A DNA stretch of 7,345 bases from Hydrogenovibrio sp049975065 (GTDB lineage: Bacteria > Pseudomonadota > Gammaproteobacteria > Thiomicrospirales > Thiomicrospiraceae): the NCBI GenBank assembly GCA_049975065.1, contig JBNGDN010000095.1; one strand, 5' to 3'. Within the stretch, counting starts at the first letter, position 1. Each line of letters begins with the position of its first letter. A model generated the notes under the pieces. The model was not told where the DNA came from. It did not search any database and worked only from the letters and a program-made list of their open reading frames with translations. The position numbers were made by a program, and so were the translations under genes. This document shows positions 1 to 5,403 of this stretch, piece by piece.

Positions 1-26
1 GGCAAAAAGCGCTGTACAAAAACTTG

Positions 27-53
27 AAAACCGCCAGACCTGGCGGTTTTTTT
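27..53 (+). terminator. Intrinsic terminator of an upstream gene
   Basis: A 10-bp perfect stem (AAAACCGCCA, 27-36, pairing with TGGCGGTTTT, 41-50) closes a GACC tetraloop and runs into a tract of seven T (47-53). This is a textbook Rho-independent terminator on the plus strand. The gene it ends lies left of the window. A TGA at 25-27 would fit the last codons of a plus-strand reading frame from base 1, but eight codons are too few to identify it. Confidence 0.85.
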
Positions 54-203
54 ACACGAGTAGTTCATAATCTGCATGTACCTTGCGCCTTTTCAAGTGC
101 CACAAGACGTTTTATATCCCGTATTTGCAGCCAAAAATATTATTTAACGACAGGAATAAGTTGAGAAGCCAAAGTTCTGTTCGAGCTCAGAACAAATTCA
201 TGA

Positions 204-218
204 AATATTCGGGTTGGA
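204..218 (+). repeat. 15-base direct repeat, left copy
   Basis: AATATTCGGGTTGGA occurs here and again, identical and in the same orientation, at 2357-2371. The two copies lie in the intergenic DNA on either side of the chemoreceptor locus. Similarity does not clearly extend beyond the 15 bases. The function is unknown. Confidence 0.6.
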
Positions 219-267
219 CGATTAAACTGTTTCTTTTTGAATGCTTTTGTCATAAAGGTGTCGCTTT

Positions 268-296
268 TTGTTAACAAAATCCTCACCTGCTGTAAA
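268..296 (+). promoter_or_regulatory. Candidate sigma-70-type promoter of the chemoreceptor locus
   Basis: TTGTTA (268-273, 4 of 6 to the -35 consensus) and TGTAAA (291-296, 4 of 6 to the -10 consensus) are separated by exactly 17 bases. They sit about 48 bases before the first start codon. The match is modest and other AT-rich hexamers are nearby. I could not fit the flagellar sigma-28 consensus that drives many chemoreceptor genes. Confidence 0.3.
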
Positions 297-333
297 GTAC
301 TTGTCGATAGAGTAATAGATTCTCATACGAAAA

Positions 334-339
334 AAGGAG
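334..339 (+). promoter_or_regulatory. Ribosome-binding site of the 55-codon ORF
   Basis: AAGGAG lies 4 bases before ATG 344 and 7 bases before ATG 347, so the second ATG has the more usual spacing. This is the only good Shine-Dalgarno sequence near the chemoreceptor. None is visible before the ATG at 512, which suggests that translation of the whole locus begins here. Confidence 0.7.
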
Positions 340-343
340 AATC

Positions 344-511
344 ATGATGGAGTATGTTCTATTCATTGTCGGCCTGTTTTTAGGTACGCTCGGCTATTTT
401 TTATTCATTCGAATGCGCGTTTTAAAACCTTTAAAAAACTTGCATCATTCGGTGCAAACCCTGTCGGAACATCCTTTGGCGGAAATCCCTGAAAAACCGA
501 GCACGCCCTAG
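344..511 (+). CDS. Small membrane-anchor ORF, in frame with the downstream chemoreceptor
   Basis: This ORF encodes 55 residues (54 if ATG 347 is used) and ends in TAG at 509-511. Residues about 4-22 form one hydrophobic helix, followed by basic residues R23, R25, K29 and K31, so the C-terminus should face the cytoplasm. The next stretch, RVLKPLKNLHHSVQTL, has the Pro-Leu and heptad pattern of the region just after the second membrane helix of a chemoreceptor, where a HAMP domain begins. The ORF is exactly in frame with the receptor that starts at the next base, and without the TAG the two would form one 643-codon gene. It could instead be a genuine small membrane protein translationally coupled to the receptor, or the 5' part of a gene broken by a nonsense mutation. 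The ORF itself is well supported; its status as a separate gene is not. Confidence 0.65.
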   Translation: MMEYVLFIVGLFLGTLGYFLFIRMRVLKPLKNLHHSVQTLSEHPLAEIPEKPSTP

Positions 512-2275
512 ATGTCATCCAAACGGTGTTTTGATTTTTTCAGGCAACATTTATTTGATCACCACGATCACAGTCATGACTTTTACACCCAGTTGCAGGC
601 GTTGCATGCGGATATTCAAGCCGGGCAATATCATTGCCGCTTAAATGGGAATTATTCTAAAGCCCATACTGCGATTCAAACGGAGCTCAATGCCATATTA
701 GAGACCTTTGATCAGATGTCGGAGGCAATGACCGAAGGCCTCAAGTGTCTTGCAGATGGGCACTTTGAGTATCAGATTGACAAGCGTTTACGTGGCAAAA
801 TGGCGCGTGAATTCAATCGCACTGGCGCCAATCTGCAAGACGCTTTTTCACAAGTTAACCAAGCGGTGCAACGTTTAGATCAAGGCGAATACAGCCCAAC
901 GTTAACGATTTCAGCACAAGGTGCTTTTAAGCAATTGGAAGGCGATTTGAATCATTTGATTCAAGATCAACGGGAGATGTTAGTGGAAGCCATCGAGGGG
1001 TTGAGTGCTTTGTCTTCTGGTGAATTGACGCGCCGTGTCTCATTGGACGGTTATGCTGGCTTGGATCTGGCCTTTGTGGAATCCATTAACAATGCGCTCG
1101 CCAACCTGGGCAGTATGATTGCTGAAATTCGTTACGGTACGGATCACTTTAAGCAAGGTTCGGCCGAACTGGCTTCCGCTTCGCAAATGCTGGCGGAAGG
1201 GGCGGAACACCAGGCCTTGGAAATTTCACAGATCACGCGCAATCTGACGGCGATGGAAGCTGGCATTACCCAAAATGCTCAGAAGACGGAGTTTGCCAAT
1301 AAGCTTTCGCACAAAACAACTGAGCAAGTGCAGCAAGGGCGTCAGCTGATGACGCAAACCATCTCGGCCATGCAAGGCATTAGCCAAGCCAGTGAACAGA
1401 TAGAAGAAATCATTGATCTGATTGACAGCATTGCGTTTCAAACCAACTTGTTGGCATTGAATGCCGCTGTGGAGGCGGCCCGTGCGGGGCATCATGGCCG
1501 TGGCTTTGCCGTAGTGGCCGGTGAGGTACGCAACCTAGCTCAGAAGTCCGCCGAAGCGGCTCAAAGTATTCAAAGTTTGATTACGGCCACCCGTGAACAA
1601 ATTCAGCAGGGTGAAAAACTGGTGGATGCAACGGGACAATCGTTTGTCACCATTAACGATTCGGTGACTGAAATTAGCGGTTTAATCAGCGATATGGCCT
1701 CCCTGTCGCTGGAACAAAAACGTGCCATCGATAACAGTCTGGAAATGGTGGTGGCCGTAGACAGCGATGCACAGAGCAATGCCTCGATTTCTGAGGAAAC
1801 CGCGACCACATCGCAAAACTTCAGCCATCAATCGGTGGACATCGCCCGTTCGGTTGAAAAATTCCGCTTGCATCCGGAACAGCTGCACTTAACCGTCACG
1901 CTGGCGACCGGTAACTTTATCTTTGCGCGTGCTCGCCGAGCGCATCGTTCTTGGGTCGGGCGCATTCGCGGTTACCTTAATGGTATTGATGTTGGCATGA
2001 GTCAGCAGCAAGCCTTGGACGCCGATGCCTGTGAATTGGGTCGCTGGTTGAACTCAAGCGAAGCGCAGGATTATCATCACTTAAACGAATTCAGTGCTTT
2101 GCAAAAATCGCACAGCGAGTTGCATCGCCTCATTGGAGAGGTGATGACGCTAAGCGATATGAATGACAAGGAAGGCGCGGAGCGCAAGTTGCAGGCGTTG
2201 GCCAATTTGTCTGAAGAGGTCATTCGATATCTGGATACCTTGGAGCGGACACAACTTAGCCGGAATGTTATATGA
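512..2275 (+). CDS. Methyl-accepting chemotaxis protein with poly-HAMP and CZB domains, lacking its own membrane anchor
   Basis: This is a chemoreceptor that would form a signalling complex with CheW and CheA and control flagellar (or possibly pilus) motility. The signalling hairpin tip QTNLLALNAAVEAARAG is at residues 310-326, followed by GRGFAVVAGEVRNLAQ. Before it lie four HAMP-like units with the pattern LxxxxxGx[YFL] and a later Asn, with glycines at 38, 83, 125 and 170. The C-terminal CZB (chemoreceptor zinc-binding) domain shows its expected ligands: H478 in HRSW, C507 in CELGRW, and H534 and H538. Residues 13-22 are His-rich. The protein has no membrane helix, no periplasmic ligand domain and no C-terminal CheR-binding pentapeptide. 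ATG 512 directly follows the TAG of the preceding ORF, is in frame with it, and has no visible Shine-Dalgarno sequence, so the native start may be at 344/347. Family assignment is firm; the N-terminus is uncertain. Confidence 0.93.
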   Translation: MSSKRCFDFFRQHLFDHHDHSHDFYTQLQALHADIQAGQYHCRLNGNYSKAHTAIQTELNAILETFDQMSEAMTEGLKCLADGHFEYQIDKRLRGKMAREFNRTGANLQDAFSQVNQAVQRLDQGEYSPTLTISAQGAFKQLEGDLNHLIQDQREMLVEAIEGLSALSSGELTRRVSLDGYAGLDLAFVESINNALANLGSMIAEIRYGTDHFKQGSAELASASQMLAEGAEHQALEISQITRNLTAMEAGITQNAQKTEFANKLSHKTTEQVQQGRQLMTQTISAMQGISQASEQIEEIIDLIDSIAFQTNLLALNAAVEAARAGHHGRGFAVVAGEVRNLAQKSAEAAQSIQSLITATREQIQQGEKLVDATGQSFVTINDSVTEISGLISDMASLSLEQKRAIDNSLEMVVAVDSDAQSNASISEETATTSQNFSHQSVDIARSVEKFRLHPEQLHLTVTLATGNFIFARARRAHRSWVGRIRGYLNGIDVGMSQQQALDADACELGRWLNSSEAQDYHHLNEFSALQKSHSELHRLIGEVMTLSDMNDKEGAERKLQALANLSEEVIRYLDTLERTQLSRNVI

Positions 2276-2356
2276 ATTTTTCTGAGATTGCGTGAGTGTG
2301 TGAGTTTAGGTTGCTCGACTGATATCCTCAGCCGTTGAAGTGAAGAACTCAAGGCT

Positions 2357-2371
2357 AATATTCGGGTTGGA
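2357..2371 (+). repeat. 15-base direct repeat, right copy
   Basis: An identical, same-strand copy of the 15-mer at 204-218, placed between the end of the chemoreceptor gene and the hairpin at 2399-2424. With its partner it brackets about 2.15 kb containing only the chemoreceptor locus. There are no terminal inverted repeats or transposase, so it is not the target duplication of an intact insertion sequence. Confidence 0.6.
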
Positions 2372-2398
2372 GGTTAATCATTTTTCATCATTAATCTG

Positions 2399-2424
2399 AA
2401 GCCGCTAGGCCTGGCGGTTTTATT
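2399..2424 (+). terminator. Terminator after the chemoreceptor gene (convergent junction)
   Basis: CCGCTA (2402-2407) pairs with TGGCGG (2412-2417), with one T-G wobble, around a GGCC loop. Flanking A/T and wobble pairs extend the stem, and TTTTATT follows on the plus strand. It lies about 125 bases after the receptor's stop codon and overlaps the stop codon of the convergent minus-strand gene. On the minus strand the hairpin is not followed by a U tract, so it should work better for the plus strand. Confidence 0.6.
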
Positions 2425-3823
2425 CCATCATATCAATCAGATCGGCGCTGGCAAAGGCGTCCTTGAGTTCTTTGGATTGGGTGGCTTTGCGAATCAGATC
2501 CACTACCTTTTTGTCCGGCTGAATGAATTGGCAGGAAATTTGGTAAGCCCCTTTTTCTTTATTCTCATCAATGCGCACCACCTTGGCCTTCTGGTGAACG
2601 ATTTCGTATTCATTTGCCTTGTCGGTGGGGGAAATGTCAAAGCGGAAAAACAGTTCCAGTATGTCGTTGATATCGACCAGAAACGGAGTGAAAAACGAAA
2701 AACCGCCGGAGGAAATGTCGTGGTATTCTTCGGTCCAATATTCTGGAAAGATAATGATGTATTGGCTGCTGGAGATGTTGTTGTATATTTTTTCCAGCAA
2801 AACAGCATAGTGGTATAAATTAATAAACGACATTAACAGTTTTGAGCCGTTGCGTTTTTTCTTTTCAATGTAATCCCGTATGTCGTGGTCGATTTTGACT
2901 CTTTCCAGTACCGGCCCTTGGTAGAGTTTGTGTGGGGTGGAGTTTTCCAGTAATGTCAGGGTGCTGCGGCTGATGAGATTCACTTTTTCTTCAAAGTCGC
3001 GCAGAATCGACTCGGTGCGGATATTGCCTTTTAAGGAAGCAAAGTCCAGCGTTTCTTCCAGGCTGGAGCGTAAAAACCGCTTCGATTCTTCCAGTGATAA
3101 GCGCCCAACCGAAATGCCGTTCAGCACTTCGCGTAAATATTCGTTTTTTTCGGCCACGACGATGAACAGGTCATAGGCTTCTGGATGGGTGTCCACCAAG
3201 GCTTCGCGAATATTGCTTTGATAATAGGTCATCAGGGTGTCGAGTTTTTCATTGACGATTTTGGTGAAATGTTGGATGCCGGATGAATAGATGTCGCCGA
3301 CCAACTCGTCGGTGCCTTCGTGGGAGCCGATGCGGATAAAGTGGTAACGCATATTGGCGGTGTAGCGATAGAAGCGTCGGGTGTTTTCGCGTCGCGAGCG
3401 AATGGCCAGCGAATAACGGTCATCGCTGTCTTTTTTATGAATCCAGTAGTGTGTTTTGGGGTAATACTGTTTCAGGTAGGCTTGCAGAGCCTCATCGGAG
3501 ATGTCGTCGCCGAGCTGTGGAGCCAGCAAGTAGCGTAAGGCGCGATACAGCTGTTCGTAGAGAAACGTCATTTCCGTTTCAAGGACATAAAGCTGTTTGT
3601 CGAAAAAGGTGATTTTCGCAACCAGACAAGCGTAGAGCGTGCGAAGAATGTCGTTTAGGGACAAGGTATCCGGCGAATGAAAATGGGTGCTGGTCTGGTT
3701 GTCGATGCCTAAAAGAATCGCTTCCAGCGAGTCTTCACGGATAATGCGATGCGCCACCTTTTTCAGATGAAAAGGCAATTCTTCAATAAAAGCGTGGTCA
3801 TTGTCGTAATGCGTACCGGGCAC
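2420..3823 (-). CDS. Unrecognised 467-residue protein, possible degenerate PilZ-like C-terminal domain
   Basis: I do not recognise this protein as a named family. It is predicted soluble, with no signal peptide or membrane helix, and is largely helical and charged up to about residue 350. The C-terminal part (about 350-455) resembles a PilZ domain: HDISSGG at 368-374 matches the D/N-x-S-x-x-G core, followed by alternating hydrophobic strands, a VVRID strand like the usual V-x-x-V turn, and a final CQFIQPDKKVVDLI segment like the PilZ closing strand and helix. The Arg-rich RxxxR motif that contacts c-di-GMP should precede the DIS motif but is absent, so if this is a PilZ domain it may not bind the nucleotide. 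The start is GTG, supported by AAGGA six bases upstream; no better ATG lies nearby. It follows the YebC-family gene after 106 bases and converges on the chemoreceptor. The gene is secure; the domain call is tentative. Confidence 0.85.
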   Translation of the reverse strand: MPGTHYDNDHAFIEELPFHLKKVAHRIIREDSLEAILLGIDNQTSTHFHSPDTLSLNDILRTLYACLVAKITFFDKQLYVLETEMTFLYEQLYRALRYLLAPQLGDDISDEALQAYLKQYYPKTHYWIHKKDSDDRYSLAIRSRRENTRRFYRYTANMRYHFIRIGSHEGTDELVGDIYSSGIQHFTKIVNEKLDTLMTYYQSNIREALVDTHPEAYDLFIVVAEKNEYLREVLNGISVGRLSLEESKRFLRSSLEETLDFASLKGNIRTESILRDFEEKVNLISRSTLTLLENSTPHKLYQGPVLERVKIDHDIRDYIEKKKRNGSKLLMSFINLYHYAVLLEKIYNNISSSQYIIIFPEYWTEEYHDISSGGFSFFTPFLVDINDILELFFRFDISPTDKANEYEIVHQKAKVVRIDENKEKGAYQISCQFIQPDKKVVDLIRKATQSKELKDAFASADLIDMME

Positions 3824-3841
3824 GTCACTTCCTTATCGCCA

Positions 3842-3868
3842 TATAAAAAGCCATTGTAATGGAATAAA
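3842..3868 (-). promoter_or_regulatory. Weak candidate promoter with internal palindrome, minus strand
   Basis: Read on the minus strand, TTTATT and TATATG are separated by a spacer of 17 bases shortly before the GTG start of the 467-residue protein gene. The -35 match is poor. The spacer contains CCATTACAATGG (plus-strand 3851-3862), a perfect 5-bp inverted repeat with a 2-base centre, which could be an operator or chance. Low confidence. Confidence 0.22.
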
Positions 3869-3889
3869 CGGGCTTGCGCTTGCTAGCCC
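3863..3889 (-). terminator. Candidate weak terminator after the YebC-family gene
   Basis: On the minus strand, GGGCT and AGCCC (3885-3889 with 3870-3874) pair. After an A-A mismatch, two more GC pairs close an AAGC loop, and GTTTATT follows. It starts 41 bases after the stop codon of the YebC-family gene. The interrupted stem and short U tract make it weak, and some readthrough into the next gene is possible. Confidence 0.4.
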
Positions 3890-3907
3890 ATTGATTCACG
3901 GTATTTG

Positions 3908-3917
3908 CCAGGCCTGG
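3908..3917. repeat. Intergenic palindrome CCAGGCCTGG
   Basis: A perfect 10-bp palindrome just downstream of the YebC-family stop codon (minus strand). The same core, complete or nearly so, occurs at 2407-2414, 4795-4803 and 4819-4828, all in intergenic DNA, and a variant lies in the stem of the 27-53 terminator. Here TTTT follows on the plus strand after GTGG, but a 3-bp stem with a 4-base loop would be a poor terminator alone. Confidence 0.6.
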
Positions 3918-3929
3918 TGGTTTTCGATG

Positions 3930-4649
3930 TTACAGTTCAACGTCATAGTAGACGTTTTGAACATCATCTAAGTCTTCCAGCATATCCAGAAACTTCAAGA
4001 AAAGTTCTTTGTCTTCTTCGCTTTCCAGCGGCTTGGTCATTTGCGGTAGAAACTGAATTTCATCCACATCGAAATCCATGTTTCCGAAAGCTTCGATGAG
4101 TGCGGTTTTGGCTTTAGCGTATTCTGTGTGGGGCACGAATACGCTGATTTTACCGTCTTCGTTTTCCATATCGGAAACGTCCACATCGGCCATCAGCAGG
4201 GCTTCCAAAACGGCTTCTTCATCCTCACCGGCAAAGACTAGAATCGCCGAATGGTCAAACATGTGGCTGACACTGCCTTGCGTGCCGATTTTGGTTTTGG
4301 TTTTGGTAAAACAGCTGCGCACATCGCCAAAAGTGCGGTTGGGGTTGTCGGTGAGGCACTCAATAATCACCATGCTGTTCCCTGGGCCGTAGCCTTCATA
4401 GCGCGCCACGGCAAAGTCCTCACCGCCGCCGCCTTTGGCCTTGTCAATGGCTTTATCAATGACATGTGCCGGTACTTGAGATTTTTTGGCACGTTCGATC
4501 AAGCCTTGCAACGCCAGATTGCTTTCGGGTTCCACGCCGCCGCTTTTGGCGCAGACGTAAATTTCACGACTGAATTTGCTGTACACTCTGGCTTTGGCGT
4601 CAGACGTCTTCGCCATGGATTCTTTTCGGTTTTGATAAGCTCTGCCCAT
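3930..4649 (-). CDS. YebC/PmpR-family protein, YeeN type
   Basis: The 239-residue length is normal for the family, whose members act as transcriptional regulators or, in more recent work, as translation factors that relieve ribosome stalling. It is cytoplasmic. The N-terminus MGRAYQNRKESMAK and the segment VPAHVIDKAIDKAKGGG resemble E. coli YeeN more than E. coli YebC, which begins MAGHSKW. Family landmarks are present: YEGYGPGNSMVIIECLTDN, NRTFGDVRSCF, GSVSHMFD, and an acidic C-terminus ending in VQNVYYDVEL. The ATG start has GGAAA seven bases upstream and leaves the conserved N-terminus complete. A hexamer repeat (plus-strand GGTTTT three times, about 4290-4308) encodes a KTKTK stretch where E. 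coli YeeN, as I recall it, has KKGGN; the alignment there needs no gap. It is transcribed alone or with the 467-residue gene downstream. No target can be deduced from the sequence. Confidence 0.93.
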   Translation of the reverse strand: MGRAYQNRKESMAKTSDAKARVYSKFSREIYVCAKSGGVEPESNLALQGLIERAKKSQVPAHVIDKAIDKAKGGGGEDFAVARYEGYGPGNSMVIIECLTDNPNRTFGDVRSCFTKTKTKIGTQGSVSHMFDHSAILVFAGEDEEAVLEALLMADVDVSDMENEDGKISVFVPHTEYAKAKTALIEAFGNMDFDVDEIQFLPQMTKPLESEEDKELFLKFLDMLEDLDDVQNVYYDVEL

Positions 4650-4774
4650 TTGCTATTTCCGTAATCTAAAATTAAAACGAAATTTTACACAAATTAAGGT
4701 GAGCTGAGTGCGGATTTTGACGGAAAGACGTTGATTATGCCCGCTTGAGGCAAAATGATTTACTTTGGCGAGCC

Positions 4775-4794
4775 CTTCGCTTTACGCTGCGAAG
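4775..4794. repeat. Small inverted repeat downstream of phnA
   Basis: CTTCGC (4775-4780) and GCGAAG (4789-4794) form a 6-bp stem with an 8-base loop, directly next to the larger inverted repeat at 4795-4827. No T tract follows on either strand. It may add to transcript-end structure for phnA, or it may be chance. Confidence 0.45.
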
Positions 4795-4827
4795 CAGGCC
4801 TGGCAAAAACCTTTTTGACCAGGCCTG
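4795..4827 (-). repeat. Large inverted repeat after phnA, possible transcript-end hairpin
   Basis: CAGGCCTGGCAAAAA (4795-4809) pairs with TTTTTGACCAGGCCTG (4812-4827), giving 15 bp with one bulged base (A4818) and a 2-base centre. It begins 7 bases after the phnA stop codon on the minus strand. The A5/T5 block is beside the loop rather than after the stem, so this is not a standard intrinsic terminator. Each arm contains the CAGGCCTG palindrome found in other intergenic regions of this window. The structure is clear; a terminator role is plausible but unproven. Confidence 0.65.
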
Positions 4828-4833
4828 GTGAAA

Positions 4834-5403
4834 TTACGCTTTTTTCAGGTAGGCGGCGACCAAAACGATTTGAGTGCCGTTGACTTTGCCTTCAATGTGC
4901 AGCGGGTTGTCGGTCAGGTGGATGTTTTTCACCAAGGTGCCGCGCTTCGCGGTAAAGCCAGCGCCCTTGACGTCTAGGTCCTTAATCAAAGTGACGTCAT
5001 CCCCTTCCTGCAAGATGTTGCCATTGCTGTCTTTATGAACGATTGTGTCTTCTTCCTGGTTTGGCAGTCCTGCATCCGCCCAAGCTTTGGTGTCGTCTTC
5101 CAGGTACATCATGTCCAACAAGTCCTGTGGCCAGCCTTCGGCACGCAGCGCATTCAGCAGGCGATAAGCCATGACTTGAACCGCCGGAACCGGTGACCAC
5201 ATGCTGTCGTTCAAACAACGCCAGTGGTTGGCATCCATGGTCTCCGGCGCTTCAATTTGGTTTTTGCAGGTGTCGCAAACCAAAATCGCCTGATCGGCGG
5301 TGCCGTCCGAAGGCGTTACCTCATAAACGCTCAGGTGGTCGGTGGCGCCGCATAGTTCACATTTGGAACCGCTTCTTTTTTGCAGGGTTTGTTCAATGCT
5401 CAT
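4834..5403 (-). CDS. PhnA/YjdM-like zinc-ribbon protein (long form)
   Basis: This is a 189-residue protein. The C-terminal part (about 118-189), with KDSNGNILQEGDDVTLIKDL, the VKG turn and GTLVKNIHL, matches the PhnA domain of E. coli YjdM. The N-terminal part has a putative zinc site, C15-x2-C18 and C43-x2-C46, followed by about 70 residues including NHWRCLNDSMWSPVPAVQV. E. coli YjdM is about 111 residues, so this is the longer variant. Despite the name, the family is not known to catalyse phosphonate breakdown, and no phn genes are nearby; its cellular role is not established. The frame is open up to an ATG at 5478, but I chose ATG 5403 because AGAGG lies eight bases before it, the family start MSIEQTL fits, and the extra 25 residues look unlike protein. 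It appears to be monocistronic. Confidence 0.9.
   Translation of the reverse strand: MSIEQTLQKRSGSKCELCGATDHLSVYEVTPSDGTADQAILVCDTCKNQIEAPETMDANHWRCLNDSMWSPVPAVQVMAYRLLNALRAEGWPQDLLDMMYLEDDTKAWADAGLPNQEEDTIVHKDSNGNILQEGDDVTLIKDLDVKGAGFTAKRGTLVKNIHLTDNPLHIEGKVNGTQIVLVAAYLKKA

Larger units (their letters stand above)
54..343. other. AT-rich intergenic region before the chemoreceptor locus
   Basis: About 290 bases without a convincing gene. A reading frame at 83-274 starts with TTG, has no ribosome-binding site, and gives a protein resembling nothing I know. The region holds one copy of a 15-base repeat (204-218), a candidate promoter (268-296) and the ribosome-binding site of the next ORF (334-339). 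I see no riboswitch or RNA gene. Confidence 0.6.
4650..4833. other. Intergenic region between the YebC-family gene and phnA
   Basis: These 184 bases must carry the promoter of the YebC-family gene (minus strand). AT-rich sequence at about 4655-4700 includes a TAAAAT hexamer on the minus strand that could be a -10 element, but I find no matching -35. The right part holds two adjacent hairpins, at 4775-4794 and 4795-4827, downstream of phnA. Confidence 0.5.

Noticed and set aside
83..274. 63-codon plus-strand ORF in the left intergenic region
   Set aside because: It starts with TTG, has no ribosome-binding site, gives no recognisable protein, and lies in AT-rich DNA where such open frames are expected by chance.
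251..320. Flagellar sigma-28 promoter for the chemoreceptor
   Set aside because: TAAAG and GTCGATAG at 292-310 look suggestive, but the spacing is about 6 bases rather than the 15 or so required.
204..2371. Mobile element bounded by the 15-base repeats
   Set aside because: There is no transposase, integrase or terminal inverted repeat, and 15 bases is longer than most target duplications. I keep it only as a repeat observation.
3908..3930. CCAGGCCTGG at 3908 as a plus-strand terminator
   Set aside because: No plus-strand gene ends nearby, the hairpin has only a 3-bp stem around its 4-base loop, and the T tract is short and displaced.
4251..4664. 137-codon plus-strand ORF opposite the YebC-family gene
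   Set aside because: It is fully antisense to a strongly conserved gene and is the usual mirror frame of GC-rich third positions.
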